The position numbers and the translations under genes are program-made. 64,000 nt of DNA. Origin: Chelonoidis abingdonii (taxonomy: Eukaryota; Chordata; Testudines; Testudinidae). The notes below the pieces were generated by a model, which saw only the letters and a program-made list of their open reading frames with translations, ran no database searches and had not been told where the DNA came from. Below, in pieces: positions 23,251 to 35,366 of this stretch (within the stretch, counting starts at the first letter, position 1; the number at the start of each line of letters is the position of its first letter). The stretch lies in assembly GCF_003597395.2 (NCBI RefSeq), contig NC_133774.1, positions 34,180,155 through 34,244,154 on the forward strand. Direction: 5' to 3'.

Positions 23251-26200
23251 GCTGTGTATCTGTCTGATTAGATCACATTGCAACACTCAGGACTTCTCAA
23301 AAACTATAGAGCACAATGCAGTGTTGCCAACTCTTGCAATTGTTTACTTGACAATATTGCACCAAATGTTTCCATATGGGGGCACCACTTCCACATTTTG
23401 TCATTGTTTTACTTTAATTTGGTTTGAGATGTTTGTAAAATAGTTTTGCTTTGCCAGGGTGCCAGGCAGGGGTGGCATGCTGAAAACATTTCCATCCTGT
23501 GCAGCAAAACACCTTAGGCCTGTCCTGATCATTTCCCACACTCTTATAGGCATTGTGCCTTATATTATGTTGATCTCCAGCCCCCAGAGCTCCCTTGCAA
23601 CATCATCCTAAGGCTAGTGACAATCTAGCCCTCACTGTTTATCAAAGCCGAAATAGATATCCAGAATTTGTGAAAGCCACCTATGACTACTGGTAGCTAT
23701 CACTAATTGATAATGTATTTCATCCTTTCATGGGAACACTCTTTTATAAGGAATTCTTCCGAAAGAAGAGTTCTACTCTGTGTTCAAATAACATCTAAGG
23801 CCAGTCAAAAAAAAAAAAAAATCTGAGTATTCTGCTGCTAAAAGTATTTCAAAATAGTGCATAATACAAAAATTCTTTTGATTTTGAATACATGTAGCCA
23901 CTCCATCATTTTCATTATACCATATGCTCCTATCTAAACTGAAGTAATTAAGTTATCATACTTTAGTAACCTCAAATCTGCTAATTCATCAGTCATTTGT
24001 GTCATTTTACATTTTTAATTCATTTGACATATTGTCTCTCAGATTAGTGGCCTAAATTGTATGTTCTGGAATGTTCATCAGAACTAAACAGTTAGTCTCT
24101 AGATAACATTATTGTTTCTTACACACACATGCAGTTTTAAGAGGTTTCTCAAGCAGTAAAAGATTGGAATCTTAAGAAGGCACCTGACACTGGAAACCCA
24201 AGAATATGTATAGCACACATTCTTGAATCATGCAGTAAGGTGAAAGGGAACTGGTGACCAATTCTCCATTCAAATGGAAATTAAAAGTCCATTTAGCTGT
24301 CTTCCACACCCATTTAATCAGAATATTAATATCTATTTTAATTATCTAATAATAAAATCATGATATAATTTAGCACTGCAACATTTGATATAGTCTTATT
24401 GCAAACATTAGGCCAGATCTTCTTTCTGCTGCATTGAATTTCCAATTAGTGCAGCAGAGGACAGGGGCACATCAGGGAGTCAATGATGGTTCCCTGATTC
24501 TCTGCCCAGCCCTCCCTCCAGTGTAGGTTAGAGCATCCTCCAGGCTGCTCTAAAATTTGTCAGCTGGCAACTGCCCCTAAATGACTTTCCACCAGAAGAA
24601 GACAGTGTGCACTATGCTTCAGCAATGCCTCTATCCTGTGGTCACTGGAGTCAAGATGGCACAACAGTGAGTCATGTTGTGCCTCTGTCCCCTTGATGGG
24701 TAGTCCCAGCAAGCTAGACAGTGTCCATCATCCTTTCTTCTACCTTTATCATGCTCTTCATCTCTCTCTCTAAGAAATGCAGGCCCCAATAATTTCTTCA
24801 GACACTGTTTCTGTTTACCAAAGTTAAGCCATTTATTCAGGGAACAGAGCCATGTGATTTATCTGACCAATCACACAGCATGACTACTGACTTCCAAATA
24901 TCAAATACTGTATGATGTATTCATTATGGACAACCTGTGAAAAACACATAACCCTAAATATAACCCTGAACCTCCCTAATGAAGTCTGCGAGCTGTGTCA
25001 TTGACTTCAGTGTGAGAAGAATTAGGCCCTATCTTTCTAAATACTAAAAGTCAAAAAATTACAAAACTTACGTATTCAGGAAAATCATGAACAGTTCATG
25101 GACTGCTTGTGAACTGAAAAGGGCCCAAATTCAATGAATAAAGTGTTCACATTAAATAATTCAACCATCTCTACTCATTATATCTGACAAAATTAATTAT
25201 TTAGTTTGCACATCCCTAGTGGACACTCCCCCATCTAAATCTTCAATCTTTGGGACTTTTGAAATATCATTTAGATCAATTAAGTGAAGTGGTCTCAGAA
25301 GAAGTGTCATATAGCTAAGACAGGAGACATATTAAAAAATATACTGATCACACAGTGATGAGAAGATAAATAGGATATTTCATTCCAGACATTACAAACG
25401 TGCAGCTCCCCTGGATCCTCAATTTTGGTCCTCAAAACTCAGAAACTGATTAGAAGGATATGATAATTCAGGAAATTAAGGAACACATGCAGGCTACTGT
25501 CACAGCAGGCATTTCTTCCAATAGAGCAACTGGCACAGCTGGTCTTCCAAGTCCAAGTACTGGCACAGCACTAGGTCCCACTTCAAAATCATGCCTCAGT
25601 ACATCAAGCAGTTCACACACTCCAGTCCTGGAAAAACATAAATATATTAAGAATTTTTGAATAAAATGTATTGTTTCTATATCTATTCAAGTGTGACAGT
25701 TGCTGCAACAGATCACTATCAACAACGATGCTTTTTAGACATACCACAAGCTGTTCTTTTGATTATTGAACACATTTAGGGGCAATTTAGTCAAATCAAG
25801 CTGACGTGATCCCTGTAGTTTTGGCCATGAATACTTAAAGGTTGTTCAGACATAAGGGTTATAACTTGTAAGGAGAGAGAAAAAGTTATTACATTCGGAA
25901 TGATTATGTGAATGTCTGTGTTAAGTCTCTGAGCATGCCAAGTATGAACTAAATGTCTGGCTCAACCTGCTCTTGGTATAGTTAATGAAAGTGTTGTGCC
26001 TTCTGGCCAAGCAACAGTCTTCTTGAGTGCTATTAAACATTACATAACGTACACAAGTTCCTGGCTAATACCAGAGAAAGCAGAATATGCTGAATGTTAC
26101 CTCACCAGAGGTGCTTATATTAACTTTGAAATGATGAGCAGATTAAGGCTTTGGCATACTTTAGTACTTAAAAAGAGAAGATTTCTTGAAATCTCTGACA

Positions 26201-26814
26201 GAACTAAATACGTTAATTGATTTTATCACCACATTGATGACATTTGGGAAGTTAATAACCTAACATGATGCTGAAATTGGATGGAAAGTAAAACATCTTC
26301 TGACAGAGAAAAATTAGACTTTGCATATTGTTGGCTGGGTTGATACTACATCCTTTCATTGACTGCTTTCATTATCAGGTTTACCATATGCTTTTAAACA
26401 GTGTTACATGAATAACTCATACTTTGTTTGGGTTTACACTTCAAAGAAAAATAAAACTATTCTAAAAAACTTATTTCTGGAACTTTTCCTAGTAATGTTA
26501 TTGTTGTTGTTGTAGGCTAGATTGTATCTTGGACTGTGTGGCGATTTGGGAAATCTATCTATATACAACTTATTATTTCTGTTTAATATTGGGGACTACC
26601 CCTGTCTGTGTCAGAATATAAACTCCATTATGAATGTGGGCATTGGTCTTCTCCACTATATTTTGCCTCCATATGTATAAAACTCACATGAGGTGATAGG
26701 AAAAAAATCTTGCATTTGACACAGGTATCAATGGAGAGTCATTAAACTTTGATAATAGTCCATCCAAATGGCACATGCTTGGACAAAGAAATGACTGCCA
26801 CCCAATGCAAGCCA
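23251..26814. other. Unassigned DNA
   Basis: No gene is supported. There is an A-run at 23807-23821. A Ser/Thr-rich frame at 25460-25660 has no start context, splice site or family resemblance. A palindromic repeat word occurs near 24985-25030. Confidence 0.4.
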
Positions 26815-27290
26815 GTTTTTCAAATCTGAACTCCAGATAGGAGGTAACTAAGCAATGGATCACCAGGTAGGGGACTTTGACCATCTGATGAGGCTGATCG
26901 GGAAGTCACCTGGCAAAGGGGAACTCAGAGGGACTTGGAGAGGAGAGAAGAATAGAGGGTCCCTTTTTAACTATGGGAACCAGCCAAGGAAGAAGGAAAC
27001 TGGCCTGATGAGGAAAGAGAGACTCCATGATTCAGAGGAGATGACATGTACAGGAGGGGTAATCCTGGACTCCTTAGAGGACTCGCCTAAGCCTCAAAAT
27101 GCTTGAGCGGTGAGGACACTAAGGAAGGGAAATGTGTACAAGTGTTTTATTGTTTTGTCTAGATTTCTGTATTTCTTGTGCTAGGCAAAGTGAAGAATTG
27201 AAGTCTGTGTGTCAGTTTGCAACCACTGTCACATCACTGAAGAGGTGAACTGTAAACCCAGAGTGTTCACAGAGTTAAAGGTCTGAGAAA
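26815..27290. other. GA-rich block, possible old LTR
   Basis: The composition shifts to purine-rich on the plus strand and is less AT-rich than the neighbours. The pattern resembles the R/U5 part of an LTR, but I found no paired ends or duplication. Confidence 0.25.
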
Positions 27291-27945
27291 GGATGTGCTA
27301 CAGCAATGTCTGAAGGGTCAGCACTAGTTCACGGAGGTCTGAAGAAGCTGGACTGAGAAGCCCTATTTCCATGTCTAACTGTGAGAGAGACTTTACAAAG
27401 CTGTGGCACTGCTGCATGCCCATGCAAGACATTAAGAGTAGACCAGAGTGCTGTTTCAGTCTGGTGGTCAAACCAAAAAAATCAAGAAAAAAACTTGTTT
27501 CATGTTGACCCAAAACAGGCAATTTTCTGTTTCTCTTCAAAATGTAACCTCTCCCTCCCAAATATTTTGTGTCAAACTAAAGCTTTTGTTTCACTTGAAA
27601 CAAATTTTATTTTGTTTTGTTTTGTTTGTTTTTGCCTCCCTTATTTTACATTTGTTTGTTTTTTAAAGAAATCTAACTACATTTCTAACCCAGAAGTCAC
27701 TTTGAAATGAAAAGTCAAACCATTTCATTTAGAAATTGTGTAAAGGAAGCATTTCAACTCTTTTGAATTTTTTTTTCAGACAAAACTATTCTTCAAATTC
27801 AACCCAAATTCACAAATAGTTTTGTTCAACTACAAACTGCATTTTATGATGAATAAACTATTCATCATAAAAGTTCCCCCAGCTCTAATTAAAGGAGAAT
27901 TAGAAACTCCCGTTTACCTCAGCACTGGCTACCTAGACATTTGAT

Positions 27946-28125
27946 TCATAGATTTTAAGACCAGATGGAACCATTATGATCATCTAGTCTGACGTTTTGC
28001 ATGACACAAGACACAGAATATCACCCAGTAATTTCTGCATCAAGCACATAGTTTCAGTTTGAACTATATTACATCTTGTAGAAAGATATCTAGTCTTCAC
28101 TTAGAATGCAAGAGATGGAGACTCC
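27946..28125 (-). repeat. CR1 LINE 3' end (minus strand)
   Basis: The segment begins 'gattcatagattttaagacc' and contains 'gaaccattatgatcatctag', the same block as at 2886. It is the 5'-truncated 3' end of a CR1 element in minus orientation. Confidence 0.85.
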
Positions 28126-28322
28126 ACTACAGTCCTTTCATCAATGTGTTATACATTTGCTTTCACCTCCCTCAGAACAGGTGGTGGGATGTGGGAAGGG
28201 AATAAGTGGAGTAGAAGTACAGCCAGCACAAGGTGGGTGGTGTCATAATTTTCCACTGACATACACCAACAGCAAATTATTTGTGTCTTCCCCCTTCCCA
28301 TAGCATGGAGAAAGAAGAGTCT

Positions 28323-28463
28323 ACATTGGCTTCCCATAGAATTTCAAATTAAGTTCAAGATCTTGGTACATATTTTCAAGGCTCTTCATGGCCTGGGTCC
28401 AGGATACCTAAAATATCACCTTAAGCTCCAGGATAAAGTCCATTTCATCTCTGAAAGGTTTAA
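28323..28463 (+). pseudogene. L2-like LINE RT C-terminal remnant
   Basis: One open frame reads HWLPIEFQIKFKILVHIFKA and then LHGLGPGYL. This is the conserved C-terminal segment of L2/CR1-clade reverse transcriptases (usually HWLPV-RI-FKL-V-KALHGLAP-YL). It has about 46 readable codons, with no start and no downstream domain, so it is a dead fragment. It is better preserved than the copies at 7005 and 58655. Confidence 0.75.
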
Positions 28464-28759
28464 TGCTGAAGATACATTTCCAACCTTAAATCACAATTCC
28501 TCATGAATGTTCTCCATAAGATACATGAAAAAAGTTTTGACTTAATATGCTCAGAATCATTTATTGAAATTAAACAAAATTGAGACATTAATCTATACTC
28601 TCCATTTGCACTTAATTTCTGAAATTATCAGTGTATTCAGGCTGAGACTTTCCTGTGAACTAAGATTTAACGAGATCAGTGCAATAAAATAAATTGAGTT
28701 TTGTGACTGTAAAAATACCTTTTATCTTTGTATATATATATAAAAATGTCCTTTCAAGT

Positions 28760-29332
28760 AGAGGTGAGCAAATAATGAATTATTCAGTTAGGGGGTCAAA
28801 CTCAGCAAAAAAAAATTAAAAATCTGGTTCAAATTGAACCAAACCCAATTTCATCACAAATTTTCATTCCATCAAAAAAACTTGAAAAAATTCATTTCAA
28901 GTCCACCCAAAACACTTCTTGTCAATTTTTTATCTGTTCCCAACATTTTTTGGTTGACTCAAACTGATTTTGTTGTTTTTGTTTTAATTTTCATTTTGAT
29001 TTAACTGTTTTGGGTGTTTTTATGTATTTATACATATGTGTTTTGTTTTGTTTTTAAATGGCTACATTTGAAAACAAAATGCTGTTTGAAACAAAAAGTT
29101 AAAACATTTCCAAATGCTCAAAATTAAGGTTTTTATCTTTTTTAAACTTTTTCTTCTTTGGGGTTTGTTTGTTTGTTTGTTTGTTTGTTTGTTTGTTTGT
29201 TTGTTTGTTTGTTGGGAGGGGTTACAGTGGTTGTGGTGATCCAAAATTACCAATTTTTTCAGGAACTGAAAAAAATGGATTTTTGGCTGAATTTCTATTT
29301 GTCAAAATAAAAAAATCACTCAGCTCTACTCA
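28760..29332. repeat. AT-rich inverted-repeat element
   Basis: The left end is 'agtagaggtgagcaaataat'. The right end is '...atcactcagctctact', which reverses to agtagagctgagtgat. The interior is rich in AAA/TTT words (tttcaaa, ttgaaac). It is probably a non-autonomous DNA element. No 8-bp duplication is visible. It contains the (GTTT)n tract. Confidence 0.5.
29162..29213. repeat. (GTTT)n microsatellite
   Basis: About 12-13 uninterrupted units of gttt occur inside the AT-rich element. The long Gln/Thr/Asn/Lys frame on the minus strand here is produced by the repeat and is not a gene. Confidence 0.95.
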
Positions 29333-29471
29333 CAGATAAAAGGTTAACATGTTGAGAATAAATCCCCTCATCTCCTTTTTCGCAGAGTTAAGAATTCAAG
29401 TGAAATTAAATCATGTCTTTTAAAACTTTGCCCATCATGATAATTATATACCCAAAGAGTTTACAGTCTTA

Positions 29472-29573
29472 GGCCTTGTCTACACTAAGGGGGTAAGTCG
29501 ACCTAAGTTACACAACTCCAGCTATGTGAATAATGTAGCTGGAATCGACATAGCTTAGGTCGATTTACTGCAG
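29472..29573. mobile_element. Harbinger-like palindromic element, 5' part
   Basis: The segment begins GGCCTTGTCTACACTAAG and carries a hairpin: 'ctccagctatgtgaataatg' pairs loosely with the following 'tagctggaatcg'. 'gtcgacctaagt' is mirrored by 'cttaggtcgatt'. The copy is broken after 29573 by the SINE-like sequence and appears to resume near 30082. Its interior resembles the element at 29717. Confidence 0.6.
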
Positions 29574-30081
29574 TAAGTATGTAACCCACACACCTCATGG
29601 GTGTGGTGTTCTGTCCCATCTAGTGGCACTGAGACCACTTAGAGAGCAATTAATGAGTCTGCTCTAAAGCCTAAGCTAACAACCAATTGGCTTTCAGCTC
29701 ATGCTGTAGAGGCTCAGGCCAGGTCTACACGAAGCGCGAAAATCGATTTTAGATACGCATTTTCAGCTACGAGAATAGCGTAGCTGAAATCGATTATCTA
29801 AAATCGATGTACTCACCCGTCTTCACCGCGCGGGATCGATGTGCGCGGCTCGCCATGTCGATTCTGGAACTCCGTTGGTTTTGGTGGAGTTCCAGAATTG
29901 ATGTAAGCGCGCTCAGGGATCGATATATCGCGTCTAGATGAGACGCGATATATCGATCCCCGAGCAATCGATTGTAACGCGCCGATACGGCGCGTCGTAT
30001 AGACGTGGCCTCACACACTAAACTTCAGAGGTACCCAGTTTGAGCCTGCCCAAAAGCGACCGGGGGTCTGTCGGTGTTACA
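29574..30081 (+). mobile_element. tRNA-like SINE, split by a later insertion
   Basis: Removing 29717-30013 gives a continuous tRNA-like unit. It has an A-box-like 'tcagctcatgctgtagagg' (29694-29712), then 'ctcacacactaaacttcaga' and a B-box-like 'cagtttgagcctg' (30036-30048). Upstream is a non-tRNA head with 'cacctcatgggtgtgg'. It is interpreted as a SINE inserted in the older palindromic element. The target duplication is unclear. Confidence 0.55.
29717..30010. mobile_element. CpG-rich Harbinger-like MITE, TSD tca
   Basis: The 294-bp element has ends GGCCAGGTCTACACGA and, inverted, TCGTATAGACGTGGCC. It is flanked by tca on both sides (29714-29716, 30011-30013), the 3-bp duplication of PIF/Harbinger type (TNA). 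It contains several hairpins, including a perfect 20-bp stem (29916-29935 with 29941-29960). Its many CpG contrast with the surroundings, so it is probably young. No protein is encoded. Confidence 0.8.
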
Positions 30082-30176
30082 TCTACATTGCTCTGGGTCA
30101 GTGGGAGACACTCTCCCATTGACTTACCTTACACTTCTCATTCCAGTGGAGTACTGGAGTCAATGGGAAAGCAATC
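30082..30176. mobile_element. Older palindromic element, resumed part
   Basis: The segment 'tctacattgctctgggtcag' through 'gtactggagtcaatgggaaa' fits the continuation of the element broken at 29573. The 3' end is missing after about 30176. Confidence 0.45.
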
Positions 30177-32773
30177 TGTTTTTTTGTAATTTGTTTGAAA
30201 AAAATCCTGGTGTTCAGTAAAAACCATATTTTTTGGTAAGCCAAGTTTCAACAATGACTTTGAAAACAAAAAAATTAATAACTTTTTTATTAGAGTTCCA
30301 GCCAGAGAAAAAATCAAGCTCTTAGAAATCTTACAGAACAAGAAGTAGGAAGATTTGGACATGGCCTGGACATGCAAAGCAAGAGACAGGAAAGAATGAA
30401 AGATGACTTCCATGCTGTGTACCTGAATGACAGTGGGAATAAGTGCTACTGTCAACAATAACAGCATTTGGGAGGGAGGGAGGACCAAAACAAATTCTCA
30501 ATCCATCTCAGCTCTGATCACAGCTGAGAAGGGAGCCCATAGGGAAGTGATTGCAGCTCACTGATCTTGAGTCACCTAGCCTTAATGCAAGTTAGAGCTG
30601 CAGGGGGCTTACTCCTGCAGAGGTTGGCCACATAGCAATGCATTGCTTTGCCACATTTGCTAATCATCCTTGCCTGCAGCTTGCCCCAACTCACTCCTCC
30701 ACTCCAGTATGCCAGAGGTGGAGAAGTATCTTTATAGGAGCCTCCTCCTTCATCTTTCCACTGGCAGAGAGTTCCCCTTCCCAGAGATAATTCTCCCCTG
30801 CCATCTCTGGGTGCTCTAAATCCACTTTTTATGTCTTACTTGCCATACAGTGGATGTCAGAGAATTCAGCCTTAGGAGTTCAATTTTTGCCTTGTTACGT
30901 TTCACTTGCCAATGAACTATTCAGGGGGAGATGCAAGACAGAGAGGCTGAGATATGGGACTGGACACAGGGAGACAGGTGAGGAGTGAAAACAATTAGGA
31001 GTTGTAAAGAGAGAGGATATTGAGAAAAATACAAAGCAAACTTTTTGAACTATGCTAAAAGGTTCACTTTAGAAGGGAAAGGATGGTTATTATTATATAA
31101 TGGATTAGATTATTTTTCCTTTAAATAGACCTTCCAGTGTGGGCTTTTAAAGACTCCTGGGCTTCAGGCATCATATGTATGATGTGTCACACTTTAATAT
31201 GTCGGTGCATTTGAAAAGGCACAATGGGTCTCGCACTGAAGGGTGCTGTGCCCCTACAGTTAGACCTACAATAGTGCAGTAATTAGTGTGATTTTCTTAC
31301 CTTATTATTGTTTAGGCACTTGGTGCTGAGTGGAATTTTATAGAGGAGAAATGTTTTATCTGGCTCTGCTGTTATTATAAAACATGAAGTTATGGAATAG
31401 CTTTGCCTTTCTCTTGAAAATCATGAGAGCTTGAAGGAAAAATGTTTATTATTTTTAAATTTCTAGTCAAGCAAATAACAGGGCAAGTGGGGTATGATTT
31501 TTACTAAAAATGATTTGTTAGCGAATCCATCACCCCTAAATTCAGATGCTGTGTATTTAGATAATGTGACATATCACCAATTGTGACTAAGCCTTGCTCA
31601 GTGGAACTTTATAGGGTATAACTGTGTCACAAAGGTATGTTCTAATTATGCTAATCATTGTGCCCTGACATTCAGAGAAGTCACTCTATATTCATCAGCA
31701 GCAAGAGAAGTGTCAGAACAGCATGCCCCTACTTGGCTACTTCCTTAATAGCATACTGGCTTCTGTCACAAACTGAGTGTCCTGTTCCCATGCAGTTTGA
31801 CTAATTTTACTGGTCCTACAATTATTTTGTCATTGTGATGTCTGAAGGGTGCTCTACAAAGAGCCTAAGTTTTTTTTTTTTCATATCGTTGGTGGTGCCT
31901 AGAAGCACTTAGAGGCAGATAGTCTAATTTTTTATACATTTTGCCAAATAAGAACATAAAATACATGGGAAAAGGACCAGCAAAATAGAAATCACTGGAA
32001 GCTTCAGTATAGTAGGTCGTCTTTATAACTACGTTCTGTACAATGGAGAGAGGAGGGAAAAATGAGGCAAAATGTAGATTATTAGCAGGAATTTATATAG
32101 TAGGCTATCTTTACAGTTATCTTTGTAGATGATCTTATATAATATTAGTATGAACCTGTTAATTTCCCTTTTGGAAGGTTCATAGGACTTAAAATTATAA
32201 CCTTTCTTAAGCTTTCTGTGCCGCTCCCTATGAAATTTAATAGAAAATTACATCTCTGCTGCAAAAATCTATAGGATGGTTCAAGCAACCAATAGAAAGA
32301 CATCATTACATATTACACTCTATAGCCAGGATTTGCAAAAATGATTTTGAGAGCCTCAGTTTTTGCGTGCCCAGCTTGCAATATACTTTAAAGAGGACTG
32401 ATTTTCATACTTTCAAAGCGTTTGGAGTTGGGTGCCCCAAATCACTAGTAGCTTTTCTTTTAATGTAATTTCTTTAGATACTGGTAAGTAAAAAATAAAG
32501 CCTCATTGATTTAATTCCTATTAAATTCATAGTCTTCCCCCATTGTGTGGGTCAGTATGAAATTTATTGGATTTTTATGATATAATGAGCTTAGGCCAAT
32601 TTCTAATGCATATTTTGGACTAAATGTAAAGTGCATCACAAATTTGTTTCTTAAATAGGATCTGGTGCATAATTTGAAGTGTGTATGTGTATGAGAGGGA
32701 GAGGACAAAATATGAACTACAGAGCAAATCTTATGCACCTCCCCTAAACATCCCTGTACAACAAGGTGGGATT
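30177..32773. other. Unassigned DNA
   Basis: No gene is supported. The 116-residue minus-strand frame near 30.3 kb has an ordinary composition, no splice context and no recognised domain. Confidence 0.4.
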
Positions 32774-32897
32774 TAGGGTGACCAGATGTCTCGATTTTAT
32801 AGGGACAGTCCCGATTTTTGGGGCTTTTTCTTCTATAGGCTCCTATTACCCCCCATCCCCCATCCCAATTTTTCACATTTGCTGTCTGGTCACCCTA
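32774..32897. mobile_element. hAT-type MITE with perfect 8-bp TSD
   Basis: The 124-bp element has ends TAGGGTGACCAGATGTC and, inverted, TGTCTGGTCACCCTA. It is flanked by gtgggatt (32766-32773 and 32898-32905). The interior is a T/C-rich spacer. It is the same family as 12361-12467 but better preserved. Confidence 0.92.
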
Positions 32898-32905
32898 GTG
32901 GGATT

Positions 32906-33820
32906 AGATCCTGAAGACACATCTCAGAAAAGTATAGAGGCTGTGGAAGCTCTGGAAAAGCTCTCCAAATCCTGTTCTCCCTCCCCACTGCAGAACAGTA
33001 CAGTCCTGCTTTTGCTGAATTTAGGCCCCAAACCAATTCCCTTACTGCCTCCTATGGCATGGCAGTGAGGGGAGGTAAAAAGCCCCAAGTGACACAAAAA
33101 TGTATCAAAGCCATCTTAGTTTCCTCGGTATCCTTTGCAGTGCTATGAAAGCATTCAGATCAATATGACTGTATCCATTCATTGTTTACCCAGAAAATAA
33201 TTTATTTGTGGACCAGTTTAGGATTCTATTCTGTTTTCAGTGCAGGAAATCAGCCATCAAGATAAATAATAAAAACACACCAAAATATGTTAATCCTCTA
33301 CTTACTCATCTGTACTAGAGATTTAAGCGGAAATTTAATATGGATATTGCTGGAGGCTGAACAGGAGCCAAACTAATTCTGTAAAAGTGCTCTATCTACA
33401 TATTAAGTACAGTAACTGCCTAGAGATGAAATCCTATTTACTTTACCCCACAGACATCTGAAGGGATTCTGTTTCCCAATCTTTTCTTAGCTTTTCAAAT
33501 GTATTATCATGTTTGGTTTTGTTCTTGCCTAACCTGATGTTTTGAATGATGTTCCACTCAAATTTCAGGAGTGCTTTTCTGAAAATATTTTAAAGAAATT
33601 GGATTTTAACTTTACATTACTCAATGGTTTGCCTATTTAATTATGAATTTCTGCAGGGGAAATAACTTCTCATTAAACCAGCTGTCTTCAATACCATAAT
33701 GGTTTCTCATGATTTTAAATCAAACAGGGTTCTGAAATCCTGGATCCTGATATTTTTCCTCATGATGTAGTTCAGGGACACAATACAGCATCAGAGGCTA
33801 AAATTCATATAGATGATATT
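32906..33820. other. Unassigned DNA
   Basis: No supported feature. The last eight bases (atgatatt) are the left target duplication of the hAT element. Confidence 0.5.
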
Positions 33821-34200
33821 TAGGGCTGTCAATTAAATAGCAGTTAACTCACGCAATTAACTCAAAAAAATTAATTGTGATTAAACAAATTAATTGCAAC
33901 TAATCACACTTAAGAGAATACCAAATGAAATTTATTAAATATTTTTGGATGTTTTTCTACATTTTCAATATTGATTTCAATTAAAACACAGAATATGAAG
34001 TGCACAGTGCTCTCTTTATATTATTCTTTTTTATTACAAATATTTGCACTGTAAAAATGATAAACAAAAGAAATAATATTTTTCAGTTCACCTCAGCCAA
34101 GTACTGAAGTGCAATCTCTTTATCATGAAAGTGTAACTTGCAAATACAGATTTTTTTTTTGGTTACATAACTGCACTCAGAAACAAAATAATGTAAAACT

Positions 34201-34455
34201 TTAGAGCCTACAAGTCCACTCAGTCCTACTCTTATTCTGCCAAGAGCTCAAACAATCAAGATTATTTACATTGATGGGAGATACTGCTGCCTTCTTATTT
34301 ACAATGTCACCTGAAAGTGAGAACAAGCGTTCACATGGAACTTTTGTAGCTGGCGTTGCAAGGTATTTACATGCCAGATATGCTAAACATTCGTATTTCC
34401 CTTCATGCTTCAGCCACCATTCCAGAGGACATGCTTCCATGCTGATGATGCTCAT
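34201..34455 (-). pseudogene. hAT transposase C-terminal domain, left copy
   Basis: This open minus-strand frame (84 codons) carries the hAT C-terminal dimerisation signature: EWWLKHEGKYECLAYLACKY, then LATPATKVPCERLFSLSGDI and VNKKAAVSP. It lacks the BED zinc finger and most of the catalytic core. It is the better preserved of the two copies and lies in the inverted left arm. Confidence 0.85.
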
Positions 34456-34579
34456 TAAAAAAAATAATGGTAAGCTAAATTTGTGACTGTACTCCTTGGG
34501 GGGAGAATTGTATGTCTCCTATTTTGTTTTACCTGCATTCTGCATATATTTCATGCTATAGCAGTCTTAGATGATGACC

Positions 34580-35075
34580 CAGCACATGTTTGTTTTAAGA
34601 ACACTTTCACAGCAGATTTGACAAAATGCAAAGAAGGTACCAAGGTGAAATTTCTAAAAATAGCTACAGCATTTGACCCAAGGTTTAAGAATCCAAAGTG
34701 CCATCCAAAATCTCAGAGGGATGAGGTGCGGAGCATGCTTTTAGAAGTCGTAAAAGATCAACACTCTGATGTGAAAACTATATAGAACCCAAACCACCAA
34801 AAGTGAAAATCAGCCTTCTGCTGGTGGCATCTGACTCAGATGATGAAAATGAACATGTGTCAGTCCGCACTGCTTTGGTTCATTATGAAGCAAAACCTAT
34901 GATGAACATGGAAGCATATCCTCTGGAATGGTGGTTGAAGCATAAATATCTTGCAACGCCAGCTACAACAGTGCTATGTGAACACCTGATCTGACTTTCA
35001 AGTGACATTGTAAGCAAGAAGCAGGCAGAATTATCTCCTGCAAATTGTAATCAACTTTGTTTGTCTTAGTGATTG
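34580..35075 (+). pseudogene. hAT transposase remnant, centre and right arm
   Basis: The plus strand encodes a piece with AFDPRFKNPKCHPKSQRDEV, typical of the region before the hAT dimerisation domain. After a stop near 34784 comes a second frame with MEAYPLEWWLKHKYLATPAT, continuing to a stop after the degraded CERLF box (here CEHLI). Relative to the left copy it lacks about 12 codons between KH and KYL. Stops make it a pseudogene. Confidence 0.8.
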
Positions 35076-35335
35076 GCTGACCAAGAAGTAGGACTGGGTG
35101 GACTTGTAGGCTCTAAAGTTTTACATTGTTTTATTTTTGAATCCAGGGTTTTTTTGTACATAATTCTACATTTGTAATTACAACTTTCATGATAAAGAGA
35201 TTGCACTGCAGTACTCGTATGAAGTGAATTGATTTTTTTTGTTTTTACTGTATAATTATTTGTAATAAAAATAAAGTGAGCACTGTACACTTTGTATTTT
35301 GTGTTGTAATTGAAATCAATATATTTGAAAATGTA

Positions 35336-35366
35336 TCAGGGGGTAGCCGTGTTAGTCTGGATCTGT
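35336..35366 (-). mobile_element. 31-bp truncated SINE-like insertion
   Basis: The insert is flanked by aaaatgta on both sides (35328-35335, 35367-35374). The matching position of the left arm has no insert. On the minus strand it ends ggctaccccctga, the 3' end of a repeat I recognise from turtle DNA. It looks like a retroposed copy truncated almost to nothing. Confidence 0.7.

Noticed and set aside
25460..25660. Ser/Thr-rich frame as an exon
   Set aside because: No acceptor or donor in phase, and the sequence after the stop shows no related coding signal.
29062..29253. Frame with a run of TNKQ repeats
   Set aside because: It is translation of the (GTTT)n microsatellite.
29794..30018. 74-codon frame across the CpG-rich element
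   Set aside because: It covers hairpin arms of a MITE; inverted-repeat arms produce long frames without coding function.
29694..30050. Possible tRNA gene after removing the insert
   Set aside because: The tRNA-like unit has a long unrelated head and tail and matches a SINE arrangement; the stems are imperfect.
30138..30488. 116-codon hydrophobic minus-strand frame
   Set aside because: The hydrophobicity comes from T-rich codons; part of it overlaps the palindromic element. There is no gene context.
32511..32876. 121-codon minus-strand frame
   Set aside because: It runs through the hAT MITE at 32774-32897, so the frame is a composite of unrelated sequence.
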